A stretch of 64,000 nt of DNA from Bactericera cockerelli. Lineage: Eukaryota; Arthropoda; Insecta; Hemiptera; Triozidae. The stretch lies in contig CM044957.1 of assembly GCA_024516035.1 (NCBI GenBank), forward strand, positions 16,130,564 to 16,194,563. The letters run 5' to 3'. Positions 32,701 to 44,828 of the stretch are shown here, in pieces. A program made the position numbers and the translations under genes. Positions within the stretch are counted from its first letter, which is position 1. The number at the start of each line of letters is the position of its first letter. The notes beneath the pieces were generated by a model. That model was not told the origin of the DNA, made no database searches, and worked only from the letters and a program-made list of their open reading frames with translations.

Positions 32701-32971
32701 TTTAAACTAAATTTGTTGGTTGAAAGGGAGATTTGGGATTTCGAGTGTTTGGCGTAGATACAGTTACAAAAGGAGCGTTTATAGATTTTTTTATAATATA
32801 AGAGGACAATATACCCGGCAGTAGTTTTTCTGATCTGCCCATGGACCCAGTGCACCAATCCTATTAGGGGCATTGACAAAATTAAATACCAGTGAATTAA
32901 GATTTGCCTAACACAGTCGACGTATAAAAATCGTATTAATTCGTAGATAAATCTATTAAAAGTAATCATAT
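29774..32971. other. No gene seen; possible cis-regulatory DNA upstream of atonal
   Basis: No exon pattern. GC-richer patches stand out at about 31020-31370 and 32140-32400. The first contains the 12-bp palindrome GGTCACGTGACC (31137-31148) and a second CACGTG at 31299. The second contains TTAATTGCAGG, GATTTGATTGAT and an E-box CACCTG at 32365. Enhancer function is an inference from composition and position only. Confidence 0.4.
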
Positions 32972-33104
32972 TTTGTTTAATCACTTTCGTGATCTCACAA
33001 CTACTCAATCTCGCCTTACTAAATCTACGTTGAAACCAGAACTTGAACCAGCGACCTCCAGGTTACAAGTCTGCCGGCTTATTGATCATGCTACTGAGGT
33101 CAGT
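32972..33104 (-). mobile_element. tRNA-derived SINE family B
   Basis: Copy of the 28958 element (CACTTTCGTGATCTCACAAC, GAACCAGCGACCTCCAGGTT). Its end runs into a perfect 12-bp inverted repeat CATGCTACTGAG/CTCAGTAGCATG at 33087-33117. Confidence 0.7.
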
Positions 33105-33185
33105 TCTCAGTAGCATGGTAACTCAAAGCTCCTTCAAAACAAAATTAACAAACGACTTTTTAATTTGACGGACCATCTTCTTGAG

Positions 33186-33191
33186 CAGGTG
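33186..33191. promoter_or_regulatory. E-box upstream of atonal
   Basis: CAGGTG, 660 bp before the start codon. Proneural bHLH factors bind such sites and atonal genes are known to autoregulate, but one E-box is weak evidence. Confidence 0.25.
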
Positions 33192-33850
33192 AAAAATAGA
33201 ACAAGAAGATAAATGCTGAAGAAAACTGAACAAAATAGAGGGTGAACTATCGTAGACTTTATTGTTAAAGCACAGACTGGGTATAGGTGCCCTCCCCTTC
33301 AAATTTGAGAAGGAACCTATATTAGGGAGTGGATTCACCCGCGCTGAATCATTGTGAAGCCAACCTTTGTCCTGACGCGAGTCCGTTGAAGTTTTTTGAG
33401 TTTGAATTTCTGAAATTTTTCGAGATTTTTTACGTATTTTTTTTTATCAACACTTCTTGTGGAACATAGTATTTTACCAATTTTTTTTTTAAACGACGTT
33501 TTGTGTTTGTTTAAAAGTGTTAATTAATAAACAAATGTGAGCTAATTTATCAACCTGTAACTGACTTTAATGAATTAATTTAATGCACTTTTTGTTTACC
33601 TTTTCCAATTTATCTTGTGATTTTTTTGGTGCATAAAAATGACTAATTGATTTTATTCGTGTACTAATATAGGTACCCATCAATAACTAAAATCAGTGAA
33701 CGTTTCTTGTTATCAATAACTTTTACCTTTTGTGTCAGTTTTCAACTTAAACATTTTAACAGTATATCAATTTCTACATTTCCAACATTATACTGAAAAA
33801 TGACTAATCTATAAGAATTATTTTTTGCCATTCATTTTTAAACCTTTGTG

Positions 33851-34457
33851 ATGGCTCTAGTGGATCATTCGAGTATGTTCTACGACCAATTCTATTCCAA
33901 AGTCGAAGCCTTGTCTCCCGAATCTCTCGCCAGCATCACACCTCCACCCACCCAGTTCTACCAGCAGAGCCCACCCATGGACCTGAACCATACCATGAGC
34001 GAACAGTTCACGAATCTGCAGCACATCGACTATTCGCCCAACCCGAAGCAGACGCTACCCTCGTTCTCCAAGTCGTACGCCCAGCGCCACGGCAAGGGAG
34101 ATAGTCATGGTCTGGAGCACGTGAGCTTCCCCACCCCCAGCCCTGAGAGCTTCCGGTCCACCAGTCCCGACGTGGACTACTTCAGCAAGCACTACGCCAC
34201 CCTGGAGGGGACCAGCGACCTGTACCGACTCAAGGATCCCCAGGACAGGGTCAAGCTGGAGGACCCTGAGACCCTCTACCGGATGAACACGTTCAACACG
34301 GTGTTTGACTACGCCAAGAACAACCCCGCCACGCCGGCCAAACCCTTTGTCAGCGAGTTCAAGATGGAGGAGGAGAACTATGACGACGAGAGTGTCATGT
34401 CTAGTGAAGATTTCTTTGATGAGGACACGCTGGATGACTTCAGCAGCGCGGGCTCAG
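33851..34457 (+). CDS. ato: atonal exon 1
   Basis: It encodes residues 1-202 plus one base. It is markedly GC-rich compared with its flanks. The reading frame would run nine codons into the intron to a TGA if unspliced. A possible Pro/Ser phosphorylation cluster is [16 protein letters not shown]. Confidence 0.88.
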
Positions 34458-35184
34458 GTAAATATTGGATTTGAATTGATTATTTTGTGTCAGGCTTTTC
34501 TATTTAATACTGAATTTTATACTGTTCAGAGCTACTTCAAAAACAAAATCTAAAATACTTACATAAATTTTGCCAACGCAAACTACTCGTATTTTAATTC
34601 TGTGTATGTAAATTCCAAGTTTAGATTTTTTTCTCACAACAACAACTTTTTATAATGTTACACCACTCATTGATTTTTCTGCTACCACTTACACTCATTG
34701 ATTTTTCTGCTACCACTTACCTAATTGTCTAGTTCTCTAATTTTAGTAAAATTACAAACATCAAATCCATAGAACGTTCTCTGTTATGAGTGAAGAAAAC
34801 AAAATTTGTTATAGAAACATTATAGTCGTTGATCAAATTTTCCGGTCGCAACAATTTGCCTTTCTCTGCTAATCCCTCTTTATATAAAGTGTTGTCTTTT
34901 TGTAGTTCAATTTATATAAATAAATCTATAACAAACCCTCTTCCTCTTTTGTTTCAGGCAAGAAAGGCAGGAAAGGATCATCGAAGCTAGTCAATCCAGT
35001 GATCGTCAAGAAGAGGCGCCTAGCAGCCAACGCGAGAGAGCGCAGACGCATGCAGAGTCTCAACACAGCTTTCGACAGACTAAGGACGGTCCTCCCCAGA
35101 CTTGACGACCGACAACTGTCCAAGTTCGAAACCCTCCAGATGGCCCAGACATACATCAACGAGCTGTGCGATTTGCTACACTGA
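33851..35184 (+). CDS. ato: Atonal-family proneural bHLH transcription factor (two exons)
   Basis: Exons 33851-34457 and 34958-35184 join in phase 1 (TCAG|GTAAAT to TTTCAG|GC) to give 277 residues. The start is the ATG at 33851, the first Met of an exon with strongly coding composition. Residues 1-200 are Ser/Pro-rich and then acidic ([20 protein letters not shown]), consistent with an activation domain. Residues 221-277 are the bHLH: basic region [13 protein letters not shown], helix 1 [13 protein letters not shown], a short loop DDRQ, helix 2 [21 protein letters not shown]. The protein stops one residue after helix 2, as atonal proteins do. In insects Atonal dimerises with Daughterless on E-boxes in the nucleus to specify chordotonal organs and photoreceptors. 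The long N-terminus favours ato over cato or amos, but I cannot exclude those. Confidence 0.85.
34664..34719. repeat. 28-bp tandem duplication in the atonal intron
   Basis: ACTCATTGATTTTTCTGCTA plus CCACTTAC occurs twice in tandem. No other feature is seen in this 500-bp intron. Confidence 0.85.
34958..35184 (+). CDS. ato: atonal exon 2 (bHLH exon)
   Basis: It begins GC AAG AAA (GKKGRKG), a basic leader before the bHLH, and ends CTA CAC TGA. The whole DNA-binding and dimerisation domain lies in this exon. Confidence 0.93.
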
Positions 35185-36844
35185 TCTGGAGTGCTCTTGA
35201 TAAGAAGTCTCAGGTATATTGTTCCTCTCGCGGTGATTTTTCACGATGTCATAACTTATCTGTACACGAACATAGGTAAAAGACCAAACCCTCTACTGTT
35301 GCAAGTCGGAATCCTCAGTCTTCACTTTAAACTGCTTGACCACTTGGTTCAAAATCATAATTGTCACCTTCCCTTCAGAATTCAAAAGATAACTGAAACC
35401 AGTTAATAGGATCAATAGGGTCATTCTTGTATTCATTCTAATGCCTTCATTGTACTAAAAATAGATTTTTATAACATTTGCAATGATTTTTTGAAAATAT
35501 CCTAGATGGCCCTTTACATTCAAATTTAAAAGCATTTTGATTGAATGAAAATGAGTTAAGTATACACATGAAATATATCTCAAGATCTAGGTATTACTTT
35601 TCTTTTATATTTACTCATAGGCATTGAAATTTCAAATCACATCGAAGTTGTATTTATTTGAAAAGCATTTTTTTTCTTCTTCTTTTCTTGTCAAAAGTCA
35701 GATTTGGTTTCAAAGACATCTCCACTACTGATTATTTTGATACCAACTTCATTGTTGGGCTTGTTTCAAAAGCAAGAATTTTTCTGGTTGTTTTGTCAAC
35801 TGTCCCTTAAAGTTCAGGATAAGTAGTTATTTGAAGTGTAAAATAATAAATAAATCCAATGAATCCATTATCATCCTCTAACATGAATCTGCAAGTATAA
35901 ACTATCAATAATGAAAATGTATCAAATCTAAAACAAGAGTAATACATCTTTAAACAGAATACATTAGAGCTCTAATAAAAGGGATAAAACCCAACTTAGC
36001 AGCTTTTTTACAACATGTAACTTTAAGATTAAGATCGGTTTATCAGATCATTTTAAGAGATTATAGACCTAAACTAAATGATTACATGATGATGTAGGGT
36101 AAAAAATAAATTAACATACAGTATTATTTTTCGCGTGCTATACTTTGTCGTCCCCCTCTTCTAAACTTTTCCGCGTACTCTTATTGTAATAAGCTTTTAA
36201 ATACATTTCATTTTATGAAAGGAAAAACACAAAATGAAAGCCATATCCTCTTCAGTCAATTTACAATTGTATTAATTTGCTTTATAGTGTGCTCAGACTG
36301 CTCAGTTTCGGATTGAAATTTTATGTATGACTCGCTGGATCAGCTTAATTAAAAAAAAAAAAAAAAAAATGGTTTTACTGATATTAATGAGTAAGAAAAG
36401 ATAAACTTTCCATCAAATTGCTGGGATCATTGAAATATGAACGTATTTCATTATCACCTGTCCCCTGGTCTATTCAGAAAGTTTGTCTTTTCGTCAAGTT
36501 GATTATCAAATATCTTACAATTCTTACATACAGCATGTATTGTACAGCTGATACATATACATAATGTTTCCTTAATGTTAGAAGCTTCTTTCATTTTTCG
36601 CTTCCGTTCCCCGCACATATTTAATCATAGGACTGAACACGCTAAAGCGGCGTATGAAATGTTAGCTACATGAGGGCTGAGGGTCGGTGATGAGGCTGAA
36701 AGCTCCCCCTCGCATTCTCCCCCATCTCAGATCTTCTGTGATGTTAAAAAAAACCCGTCAAGTTAGCCGTCAGAAATGTGCTAGGACTCAATGTTTTGTT
36801 AAGCTTGACATCTTCACTATAGTCGAAAATAATACAATTGAACA
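35185..36844. other. atonal 3' region; no further gene seen
   Basis: AT-rich, probably with the 3' UTR in its first part. Overlapping AATAAA hexamers at 35845-35854 are candidate poly(A) signals about 660 bp after the stop. A slightly GC-richer patch lies at 36600-36740. Poly(A) at 36350-36369. Confidence 0.45.
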
Positions 36845-36990
36845 ACCGACCTCAGTAGTTCAGTAGTTTGATCGGAAAGGCGGCGGACTCGTAACCTGGA
36901 GGTCTGTGGTTCGAGTTCCATGTACGGCAAAAATTTAGCACTGTGAGTTTCAGTAATAGCGGGCGTTATCATCATTGTGATTAACACAAA
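36845..36990 (+). mobile_element. tRNA-derived SINE family B, plus strand
   Basis: The head is GACCTCAGTAGTTCAGTAG, GGCGGCGGACTCGTAACCTG, GGTTCGAGTTCC; the body ends GTGATTAACACAAAA. It is the best copy for defining the family orientation. Confidence 0.78.
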
Positions 36991-39040
36991 ATATTGAAAA
37001 CTTTTATTACTCTGTGGGAATTAATTGCGATTTAAGTAGCTAAATTTGTATAGCATGATTTCGTATCAAATCATGCTTTGTAATACTGAAGTATTATACT
37101 CGGAGTTTTGATCTGATTCTAACTTGTTACCTAATCCTAATAATTTAACACTTACAAATGATGTACAATTGTACATACATAAGTTATAACTTAAAAGTCG
37201 AAGATTTTCATTGAGCTTTATTTAGTTATACTTTTTGTCCTATGTAAGCATGATCTTTTTTATTTTTACTTACCGATAGAAGTTTTAAAAAAAATTGTGG
37301 CCCTGTTTTGGTGGACTGAATAGAAGTTTCTCACAAAATAAACACACAATCCGATTCTCAATTTTGATTAATATTATTGAGATTTTCACTGGGGCTGACC
37401 GACATAGACTAGTATTGTCATCCCTGTCACTCTCACTCATCTAATTAAGGATGACACTCAAGGAGGTGTGAACACGAATGTCAACCATGTCAAATGTAGG
37501 TTACCACAGTGCCAAGCAAAGGGATAGATTTCATGCGAGGATCAGCTGAGATGAAGAATAGAAATTTTAAAGTGGGAGGATACTAGATATCTAGGGATTT
37601 AGGATTTCGACAAGATATAAATCTTCCTTTGAGTCAAGTAGAATAGATTTGTAAAGGTTGCCTATTTCGTACAATAGAACTATTCTTTCTAATGATCTTG
37701 ATGTCTGTTGACTGCCTTCTTGTACTTGTAATTAGTAACAAAAAAGAACCAATTTGGACACAGATAGTACTTTGTAACCATTTATAACAATGGCGTAAAG
37801 TCCTAGTTTCCGCGTAAATACTCTATATTTTTGATATTTTCTCGTTTGCATATTTCCATTTTGTCTGTGATATTAGTTGTATTAGAGTTTTGTCATATAG
37901 ACCTTTTATTATAATAAATAATCAAACCTGTACATTTCATTGGCTATTTGTAACTTTTATTTTGTATCTACCTATTTTTCTATCTTGAATTACTATTGTG
38001 ATGAGATTTTTGATATGAATATTAAATACAATAAAAGAAAAAATATTTTCAAAATAATCTATACCTATCATGTGTATTTATTTAGGTATTTCTGTTTAGT
38101 AGGCATTACCATCCATACGGCAGTTGGAGTTGAATTTGCAATATTATACTAAAAATACATAATATATATATTGCAAGCAGATTGGTTTTGGAGATCCAAC
38201 TCAAGATTTTAGACTCTCCGTGGTTCAAGCAATCAAGATGAACTCTCTTCTTTGATCGAGGACTAGCGATCTATCAACAGAATCTACCGTAAAAAGAAAA
38301 ATCCCATTGGCTTTCTGTACTAAATCTTCTGTAGTTCTATTGTTCAAGTGTGTAACCTTTTCTACATCCGCCATAATTTTATAAATGTAGTAAAAATAGA
38401 AAGTAAAATTGAAGCAATAACATCGCATAAACAAACAGAATTACATTATTTTTTGAAATTATTATGAAAGAAACCACCAATACTCTTGATTCAATGGGAT
38501 CTCTTCTTCTTCAGTTTCAGCTTAAATGAAGCACTTTACGCTAGGTACATATATACTAGAGAAAACGTCCTGGAAATTATTGATACTTAAGCAATAAGTG
38601 GCTTCGGTACAAATTCTAACTCGGAGAAATTTATGAAATCGCTGGTTTTTATGTCCACTTAGGCAGAGAATATCTCAGGGAACAATAGAAAATTATGATA
38701 CATACTCTTTGAGTGTGTTTCTGTAATGGTTAGAACACAGCGGACAAGATGACTTAATTGACCACTAGGGATCCTGCGTGCGGTGGGTGACTGAGCTGGA
38801 GACTCACAACATGAACAAGGAGAACAAAATGAAAGTCAGGCAAGACATCAAAAAACATAATAAAGGTACTCTAAAAACTAAATAAAAATAATAAAGCATG
38901 ACACTCGCTGAAAATCAACGTAAATGCCTAACCAAAAAACTGAAATGTAGATCGCCCATTTTTATTCATTCAAACCAAGAAGAGAAAATCCGATCTTGAG
39001 GCAGTCTCTGAGAGATTTACGGAAATCCCCAGCTCAAGTG
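36991..39040. other. No gene seen
   Basis: AT-rich intergenic DNA. No splice-framed exons or recognisable repeats. Confidence 0.5.
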
Positions 39041-39047
39041 GTTCCTC

Positions 39048-39205
39048 TGGGCCTCATTCAAGAAAGTACTCTCAATTCTCAAAATTCTCAAAATCCTCAA
39101 ATATCCTTTTCAACCGTTGAGTCTCGTTCAAATAACCCAATCAGAGTACAGTTGAAAGGAAGATTTGGGAATTTTGAGAGTGAGAAAGCTTTGTGGAACG
39201 GCCCT
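39048..39205. mobile_element. Small inverted-repeat element (MITE-like)
   Basis: GGGCCTCATTCAAGAAAG and the imperfect complement of AAAGCTTTGTGGAACGGCCC bound about 155 bp, with internal CTCAATTCTCAAAATTCTCA matching TTTGGGAATTTTGAGAGTGA on the other arm. An open frame across it is a by-product. Confidence 0.6.
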
Positions 39206-39434
39206 CAACCCGCTTGTAGTAAATATTGAGGTAAAATTAATATTTAATCAATATAACAAGAAGATGAGAAAGCTAATTAATTATTTAAATGAGATCAAAG
39301 ATGAAATATTAGGTAGTATTTAACAGGTACCTACCTACCTAAAACTCCTACTCATTTGTTTTTTCACAGTATAATTATACATTTATCTATTAACAATTAA
39401 TTTGTCAAATTGAGACAATAATCTAATTTTTTAC

Positions 39435-39495
39435 CTTGATCTTAAGAAAAAGGAGTTGAACCCAGGACCTCTAGCGTTCAAATCTAATGAGCTAA
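39435..39495 (-). mobile_element. tRNA-like fragment
   Basis: The minus strand shows TTAGCTCATTAGATTTGAAC and GGTCCTGGGTTCAACTCC at roughly tRNA spacing. Probably a SINE head. Confidence 0.4.
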
Positions 39496-39499
39496 ACAA

Positions 39500-40870
39500 C
39501 GCAACACGAACCTCTTCCATTCAGAATAAGTACTTGTAGGTATCATTTGAACTTCTCGGACTGTCTATTTGAAATTCGGCATGAGCTTTATTAAATTTCA
39601 CCTGTAGAATTTCAGCAATTGTGTATAATTTGTCGGGCGTGCTTCTGACGTTAATACCTGCAAATTAAATGTCCTTTTCACTTCATGCTGCAATAAATCG
39701 TAACTATGGATGGGTTTCGGTGTCTCGGTACCCAGTACCTCAAGTTGCTAAGTTTAATTCATCTAAAAAAGTTCTTACTGACATTTTTTGTTTTTTTTTC
39801 TTCTGTTTACAGTTATTATTGTTATTATCTATCCGCTTATTCTGCAATGTATATACTCAAACTCATGTTTACGTATAATATTATTTAGATTTAGACAATG
39901 GTTAGTTCAATTCTCATCTAAGGCAGTACATTTTACCATCGATATTGTTCACATGATATCAAGGCCAAGAAGTCAAGGAACTCATGAGTAGTAGCAAAAG
40001 GTTCCTCAAAGTACCTGGTGTTGGTTCCTAATAACATGTTATCAGATATCCACTAAATGCATCGGGCTGTGTACCGTCCTAGTGCGTGCAAGATTAACTG
40101 TTTTCTCTGAATAATATTAAAAAGGAAAATATTGTTGTATTGGTAAATACCTATATCCTTTTTTTTTAATTCATCGCATATTATTTATTTCAATTTGAAC
40201 CTTTCAAACCAATCTGGCCAGGGTGTTTGGTGTTCAAAGAAATCCGTGCACTCACTCAGCTCGCCTGCAGTGATGTTACTGACGGATTGCATGCCTTCCC
40301 ATCATTATCTTTCAATTACATACCTACCTTCCTCAATACGCCTCTATTACCACTAAATACCCACACCTGTGGCCTGTGGGAGTCACCTTTCAGGAATCAT
40401 ATAAACCTAATGTTATTCACATACATAGGTATATAATATTTTTTGTGAACTTTTCGTTGAAAGTTCGATGAAAGACCATGGGGCTAGGGAATACTAATTG
40501 GATATGCAATATCTACCTAATTGTTCTAAGTTCGAGTTGAAATGTTGACAGTGAATTTAAATAATAATATTATTTTACTGGTATTTTTATTAGGTTTACT
40601 TTGATTTATCATGTAATAATACGCATTCCTGTAGCTTTTGAGGCGTGGTGCGTTGGGATCTAAGAGCACAGTTGATAATTGATACTAATAATTCTGAAGT
40701 GGTCCATCCATTTATGGGTTCTTCTCTGTTAGAAAGAGTGTTGTATCTTCTTTCTGACGATTTGCTTTGCGATTGAAGAAGTTATAGAACATTTTTTTTT
40801 TTTTTTTTTTTTGCTGCATTGCTTCTGTGAAATGAATCAGGTTTGCAAATGAAAATAAATCATTTTAGGC
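39500..40870. other. No gene seen
   Basis: AT-rich, with a poly(T) at 40792-40812. Nothing else could be placed. Confidence 0.5.
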
Positions 40871-41589
40871 TATAGGAGGGTTATCCGTAAATTAAGGTCT
40901 CAATATTTTTTTATTTAGTAAACATCATTTAACAAAGCTTGGACTGTTACCTACTTTTTATTTTCCTTATCCTATAATAAGGAAAGTATTGTATTCGTCG
41001 AAAATTTGACCTACCCAGCTTTTCACATTTCTGGACGAATCATAGCCTCAGGATACCAAAAAAGTGGTTTTCAGCCATTGGTCCGTGCGTCTGTCTGTGT
41101 GTCTGTGTGTGTGTGAACAGGATATCTCAAGAACGGTAAGAGCAAGAGACTTGAAAATTGGTATGGTAATTAATTTTATACACCAGACGAACCATGAAAC
41201 TTTTGGTTGAAATCGGCCGCATTCTGCGGCCGCAGGGCCGCAAATATTGGCCGCAAGCACCGCTTCTTTGAATTGGTTAAAGATACAAAAAAAGTTAGAG
41301 AACAACATTTTCTCAGATTAAAAAAATAATAGGGGTTCACTCTAATCATTTTTTTGATATCTTTAACTTTTTGGAAACCGGCCAAAATTTACCGGTATTG
41401 TAGGGGGACCCGATTGGACTAACTTTTTTATTATTCATCCTAGATGGGGGTTGTGACATATCAAATTAATTGATTTTGAAGTGCTGATCACGAGTTTGGC
41501 ATTGATTTTTAGTTATCTGTTACCGTTCAGTCACCAGTGGCGGAATTCGACTCCTTTTTGGGAGATAAGGAAAGTCGTGTGATGTTTAC

Positions 41590-41690
41590 ACCAGATTTTT
41601 TTACGAAGTCCCCGTCACGACCGATGCACTTTTGGAGTCGTTCCGGGAGCTTCTTCATACCCGCGTCATACCACTTTCCTGCCGACTCGT
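41590..41690 (-). pseudogene. Mariner transposase C-terminal fragment
   Basis: The minus strand reads KWYDAGMKKLPERLQKCIGR then DGDFV, the family's usual C-terminal signature (KLPERW-KC-G-YF). No catalytic residues are present. Confidence 0.75.
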
Positions 41691-41707
41691 GAAGGAAGAT
41701 ATCAGGT

Positions 41708-41801
41708 AGAAGGTATGACGCGGGTATAAAGATTATGAAGAAGCTCCCAGAACGACTCCAAAAGTTTATCGATCGTGACGGGGACTACGTAGAAAAATAG
41801 A
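41708..41801 (+). pseudogene. Mariner transposase C-terminal fragment, inverted partner
   Basis: The plus strand reads YDAG, an in-frame insert of a few residues, then KKLPERLQKFIDRDGDYVEK and a stop (TAG near 41799). It forms a palindrome with 41600-41672. Confidence 0.75.
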
Positions 41802-41899
41802 TAACAGTCCCAGCTTTCAAAACATGTACGGGGTTTTGTAATAAAATGATGTAAAAAAAAAAAATATGGAGACCTTAATTTACGGAAACCCTCGTAATT

Positions 41900-44312
41900 T
41901 GAGTTAAAATTTTGGGAGCCTATCACAAGAATGGTGAACAATATTGAACATTATTGCTTATAGTCAGAGTCATCAAGCAATAGATCTGTGTCTGAGGGCT
42001 TGAGGTTCACTCTCAGCAAAGATCTAACTGACGCACTATACCGGCGAAAAGTATGCCGTCCTCATCTTAGTATAGAGAAGAAAAAACCATTATAATTATT
42101 AAATTGCGTTTTCATCAATTATTCCTTAGTATTCTGAAAGCATTGATAGAAATTTATTACTGTAATTAAACAATACCCATTCGTTGATTCGTCATAAATT
42201 CGTTTGGAAATCTGTCATTTTTGGGAGGATTTTAGGATTAAATCATTCACATCCAACTTCACAATGCCACATCCCATAAGAGATTATGAATTTTGCGGTA
42301 AAATTCTATTGTGTCATATAATTCCTAATTACTGAGTTTAACTTTTTTTCGGCGAAATTAGGTAAAATACTTTTTGTTAAAGTCCCCTTTTTTCTTCTTT
42401 TTCTACTTAATCGAAACGAATGCGTGACGAAACAGCACACTTCTCTAACCATTATCAATTTAGATTTATTTTCAAAATATTTCTTCCATTTCATTAAAGA
42501 AGAGTATTTGCTTTCCTCAGTAGGTATGAGTGGACTCCGGACAATCCGGACATCCAAGTGCAGAGCAGAAAAATTCTGCCCTGCTGGGGATTGAACCCAG
42601 TACATTGTGCGTGCAATTCACTTGGCTACGGTGACTACTGTTATAGGCGTAGATGAAGTATTCTTAATGTAAATAAAACTTAATTGAATTTGCTAAAGAT
42701 CTAAAAAAAAAAACCAAATTAGTGGACATGGGATGGAAAGTGAACGCGTCAAATCAATTTCGCAGGCACAACTAACCACCAACTCAAAAATGATATTTAC
42801 AACAGTGTTTTATGACTAGCGTAGACTATGTTTCCAGTTCAAAAGTCTTCCTTTCCGTATCCTTGTTAAAATGGACTTAAAATCTTAATAAAAACCTAAA
42901 TCAACCTCAAACTTCCTGGGTCAAGCCGGGAATAGCAAGCATCACGATATCTCAGATTATTTAATAAAATTCAACTTGAAATTTATGTAATGTGTGTCTA
43001 ACGTGCTTCACGTCACTTCAATATTTGAGGAAGCACCTGTATGTTTCATCATTGTGTACACAGCAGAACTGACGTGGCATTACAATTGATTAGAAAGCAC
43101 ATTAATTCTTACATTGTATTCCCATAAATTGAATTATGAATTAGTCAAATTACTTTTCTGTCACGAAGCTTTTGGTCGAGATGATTTCCGCAAACAAATA
43201 GGATTACGAATAAAACTCATCTAGCTATGTCTGCCTTGTTACTGAAACTAATTGTTTCGTTAATTCTTATGGATGTAAAAAAAAAAAAAAAAAAAATCAA
43301 TCTTGGGTCGTGGATTTTGATTTCCAAACATATTGAACTTTATTGTTTCTGACGAACAATTTGTTGTGTTTTTTTCCAATGCTTCTTAACTTACCTATTT
43401 ATTCACATTTTATTTAACACTAGTGATACGGCCATACTGCTGCGTTTACAGTCATCACAGCCAGAATGTAACTATGTGTAACTGAGTTAAGGGATGGAGG
43501 GGTGCTTCATCTTGTGACCAATCGAATGAGTGGCGCTTACAGTCTAAATCAAACAATTGGGTGGTCCAGTCCAGCATCATCTAGCCTAATCCAACTTCTT
43601 AATTATTCAGAAACACTGCCGCTATTATTACAACGTCCAAATCCCGAACAACTCCAAATTCAAAGTGTTTAAAACCTTTCTCTTCAAATAACGTTTCACC
43701 GTCTAGACTTCCTCAATTGTAATTAAAATACTCCAAAATTCTATCCAAACTCTAATTGTACTCCAAGGAATTTGGACCTGAAAGTTTAATCCCGCGATGA
43801 CTAGATAATGAGCTGGGTACCTTACAATTAGCGTGTCACCTAGCCGGGCATGTTTTGACACCTCGGTGAAAAGTCCAAAGTGTTAAAGTGAAAGGCAGAA
43901 CAGTGGTGAGAGTACTAATTTAAGAAAGGTGTTGTGAGTTGCCAGCAACCCTTAAGAAATATCAGCCCTTGTGTTGAGTTCATAGTGTTTAGTACGTTCC
44001 AGTGGAGGAGATCAGGTTCAACCCAGTTCTCAGACTCTTCAGACTTCAACAATAAAATTAGATAATTACCTACTCAATCATTGTTTCAGTCGATCTCTGA
44101 GAAATAAAATCATTTCGTAGAGATCAACTTTTGTTGTTAAAGCAAGTTTGATAATACAGGGAAAAATAAACGCAATTTGCGATAAAAAGAATGGACTATT
44201 AAGAAAATAGATTCCGGTACTATCTGTCCAGTACAGAATCCGATTGTTTATGTTAAAAAGTTCAACTAATACACTAACTTCATCAAGCAAAAGTTTTATT
44301 TTCGTCGGAAAC
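41900..44312. other. No gene seen
   Basis: It includes a tRNA-like minus-strand head at 42580-42640 and a poly(A) at 43278-43297. Otherwise AT-rich without exon signs. Confidence 0.5.
42535..42640 (-). mobile_element. tRNA-like SINE head
   Basis: The minus strand reads CACCGTAGCCAAGTGAATTG and TACTGGGTTCAATCCCCAGC, then TCTGCTCTGCACTTGGATG in the body. B-box is good, stems are imperfect. Confidence 0.55.
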
Positions 44313-44828
44313 ATCCTTCAGATAGAACAGTGCTTTTATCATAGAATTCATTGTGTCACTATACTGTCGTATTGGAAAGTTAATGTTATCATGAATATTA
44401 CATTTCTTATCAGCTAAAACTTATTCCTAGACAATACCTATAGACAATATGAATCAACGAAACTTTGTTTAGAAACCATTTGCCTAATTTCTTCAATACA
44501 ATTTAGTGAAACATTTTGTTTATGGACAATACCTATTGACCAGATGTTGATAAAGAAACTTTGGTGGATGTGCCATTTTCAAAATTTGTTTAAAATAAGT
44601 TATAGGTAATTTTGTACATTGAAAATACGATCATGTAGGTAGATTGTAAATTAATAAACTTTGTTTGGTGGATGTGCCATTTTACACAATTACTTTAAAA
44701 TAAGTTAGTACATAGGTAATTTTGTACATGCACAATATTGTAAATGAAGGAAATTTTTTTTTAGTGGATTTTTTTAGTGTATGTTCAATTACAATTTACA
44801 CAACTAATTTAAAATATGTTGGTACATA

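Larger units (their letters stand above)
40873..41896. mobile_element. Composite of degenerate mariner copies with a nested repeat
   Basis: The ends GAGGGTTATCCGTAAATTAA (40876) and its near-complement TTAATTTACGGAAACCCTC (41875-41893) are mariner-type terminal repeats. Inside, two mariner transposase C-terminal fragments lie head to head: minus strand 41590-41690 and plus strand 41708-41800, both reading KKLPERLQK. The left part (about 40985-41560) is unrelated repeat sequence framed by ATAAGGAAAGT at 40977 and 41565. Confidence 0.7.
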
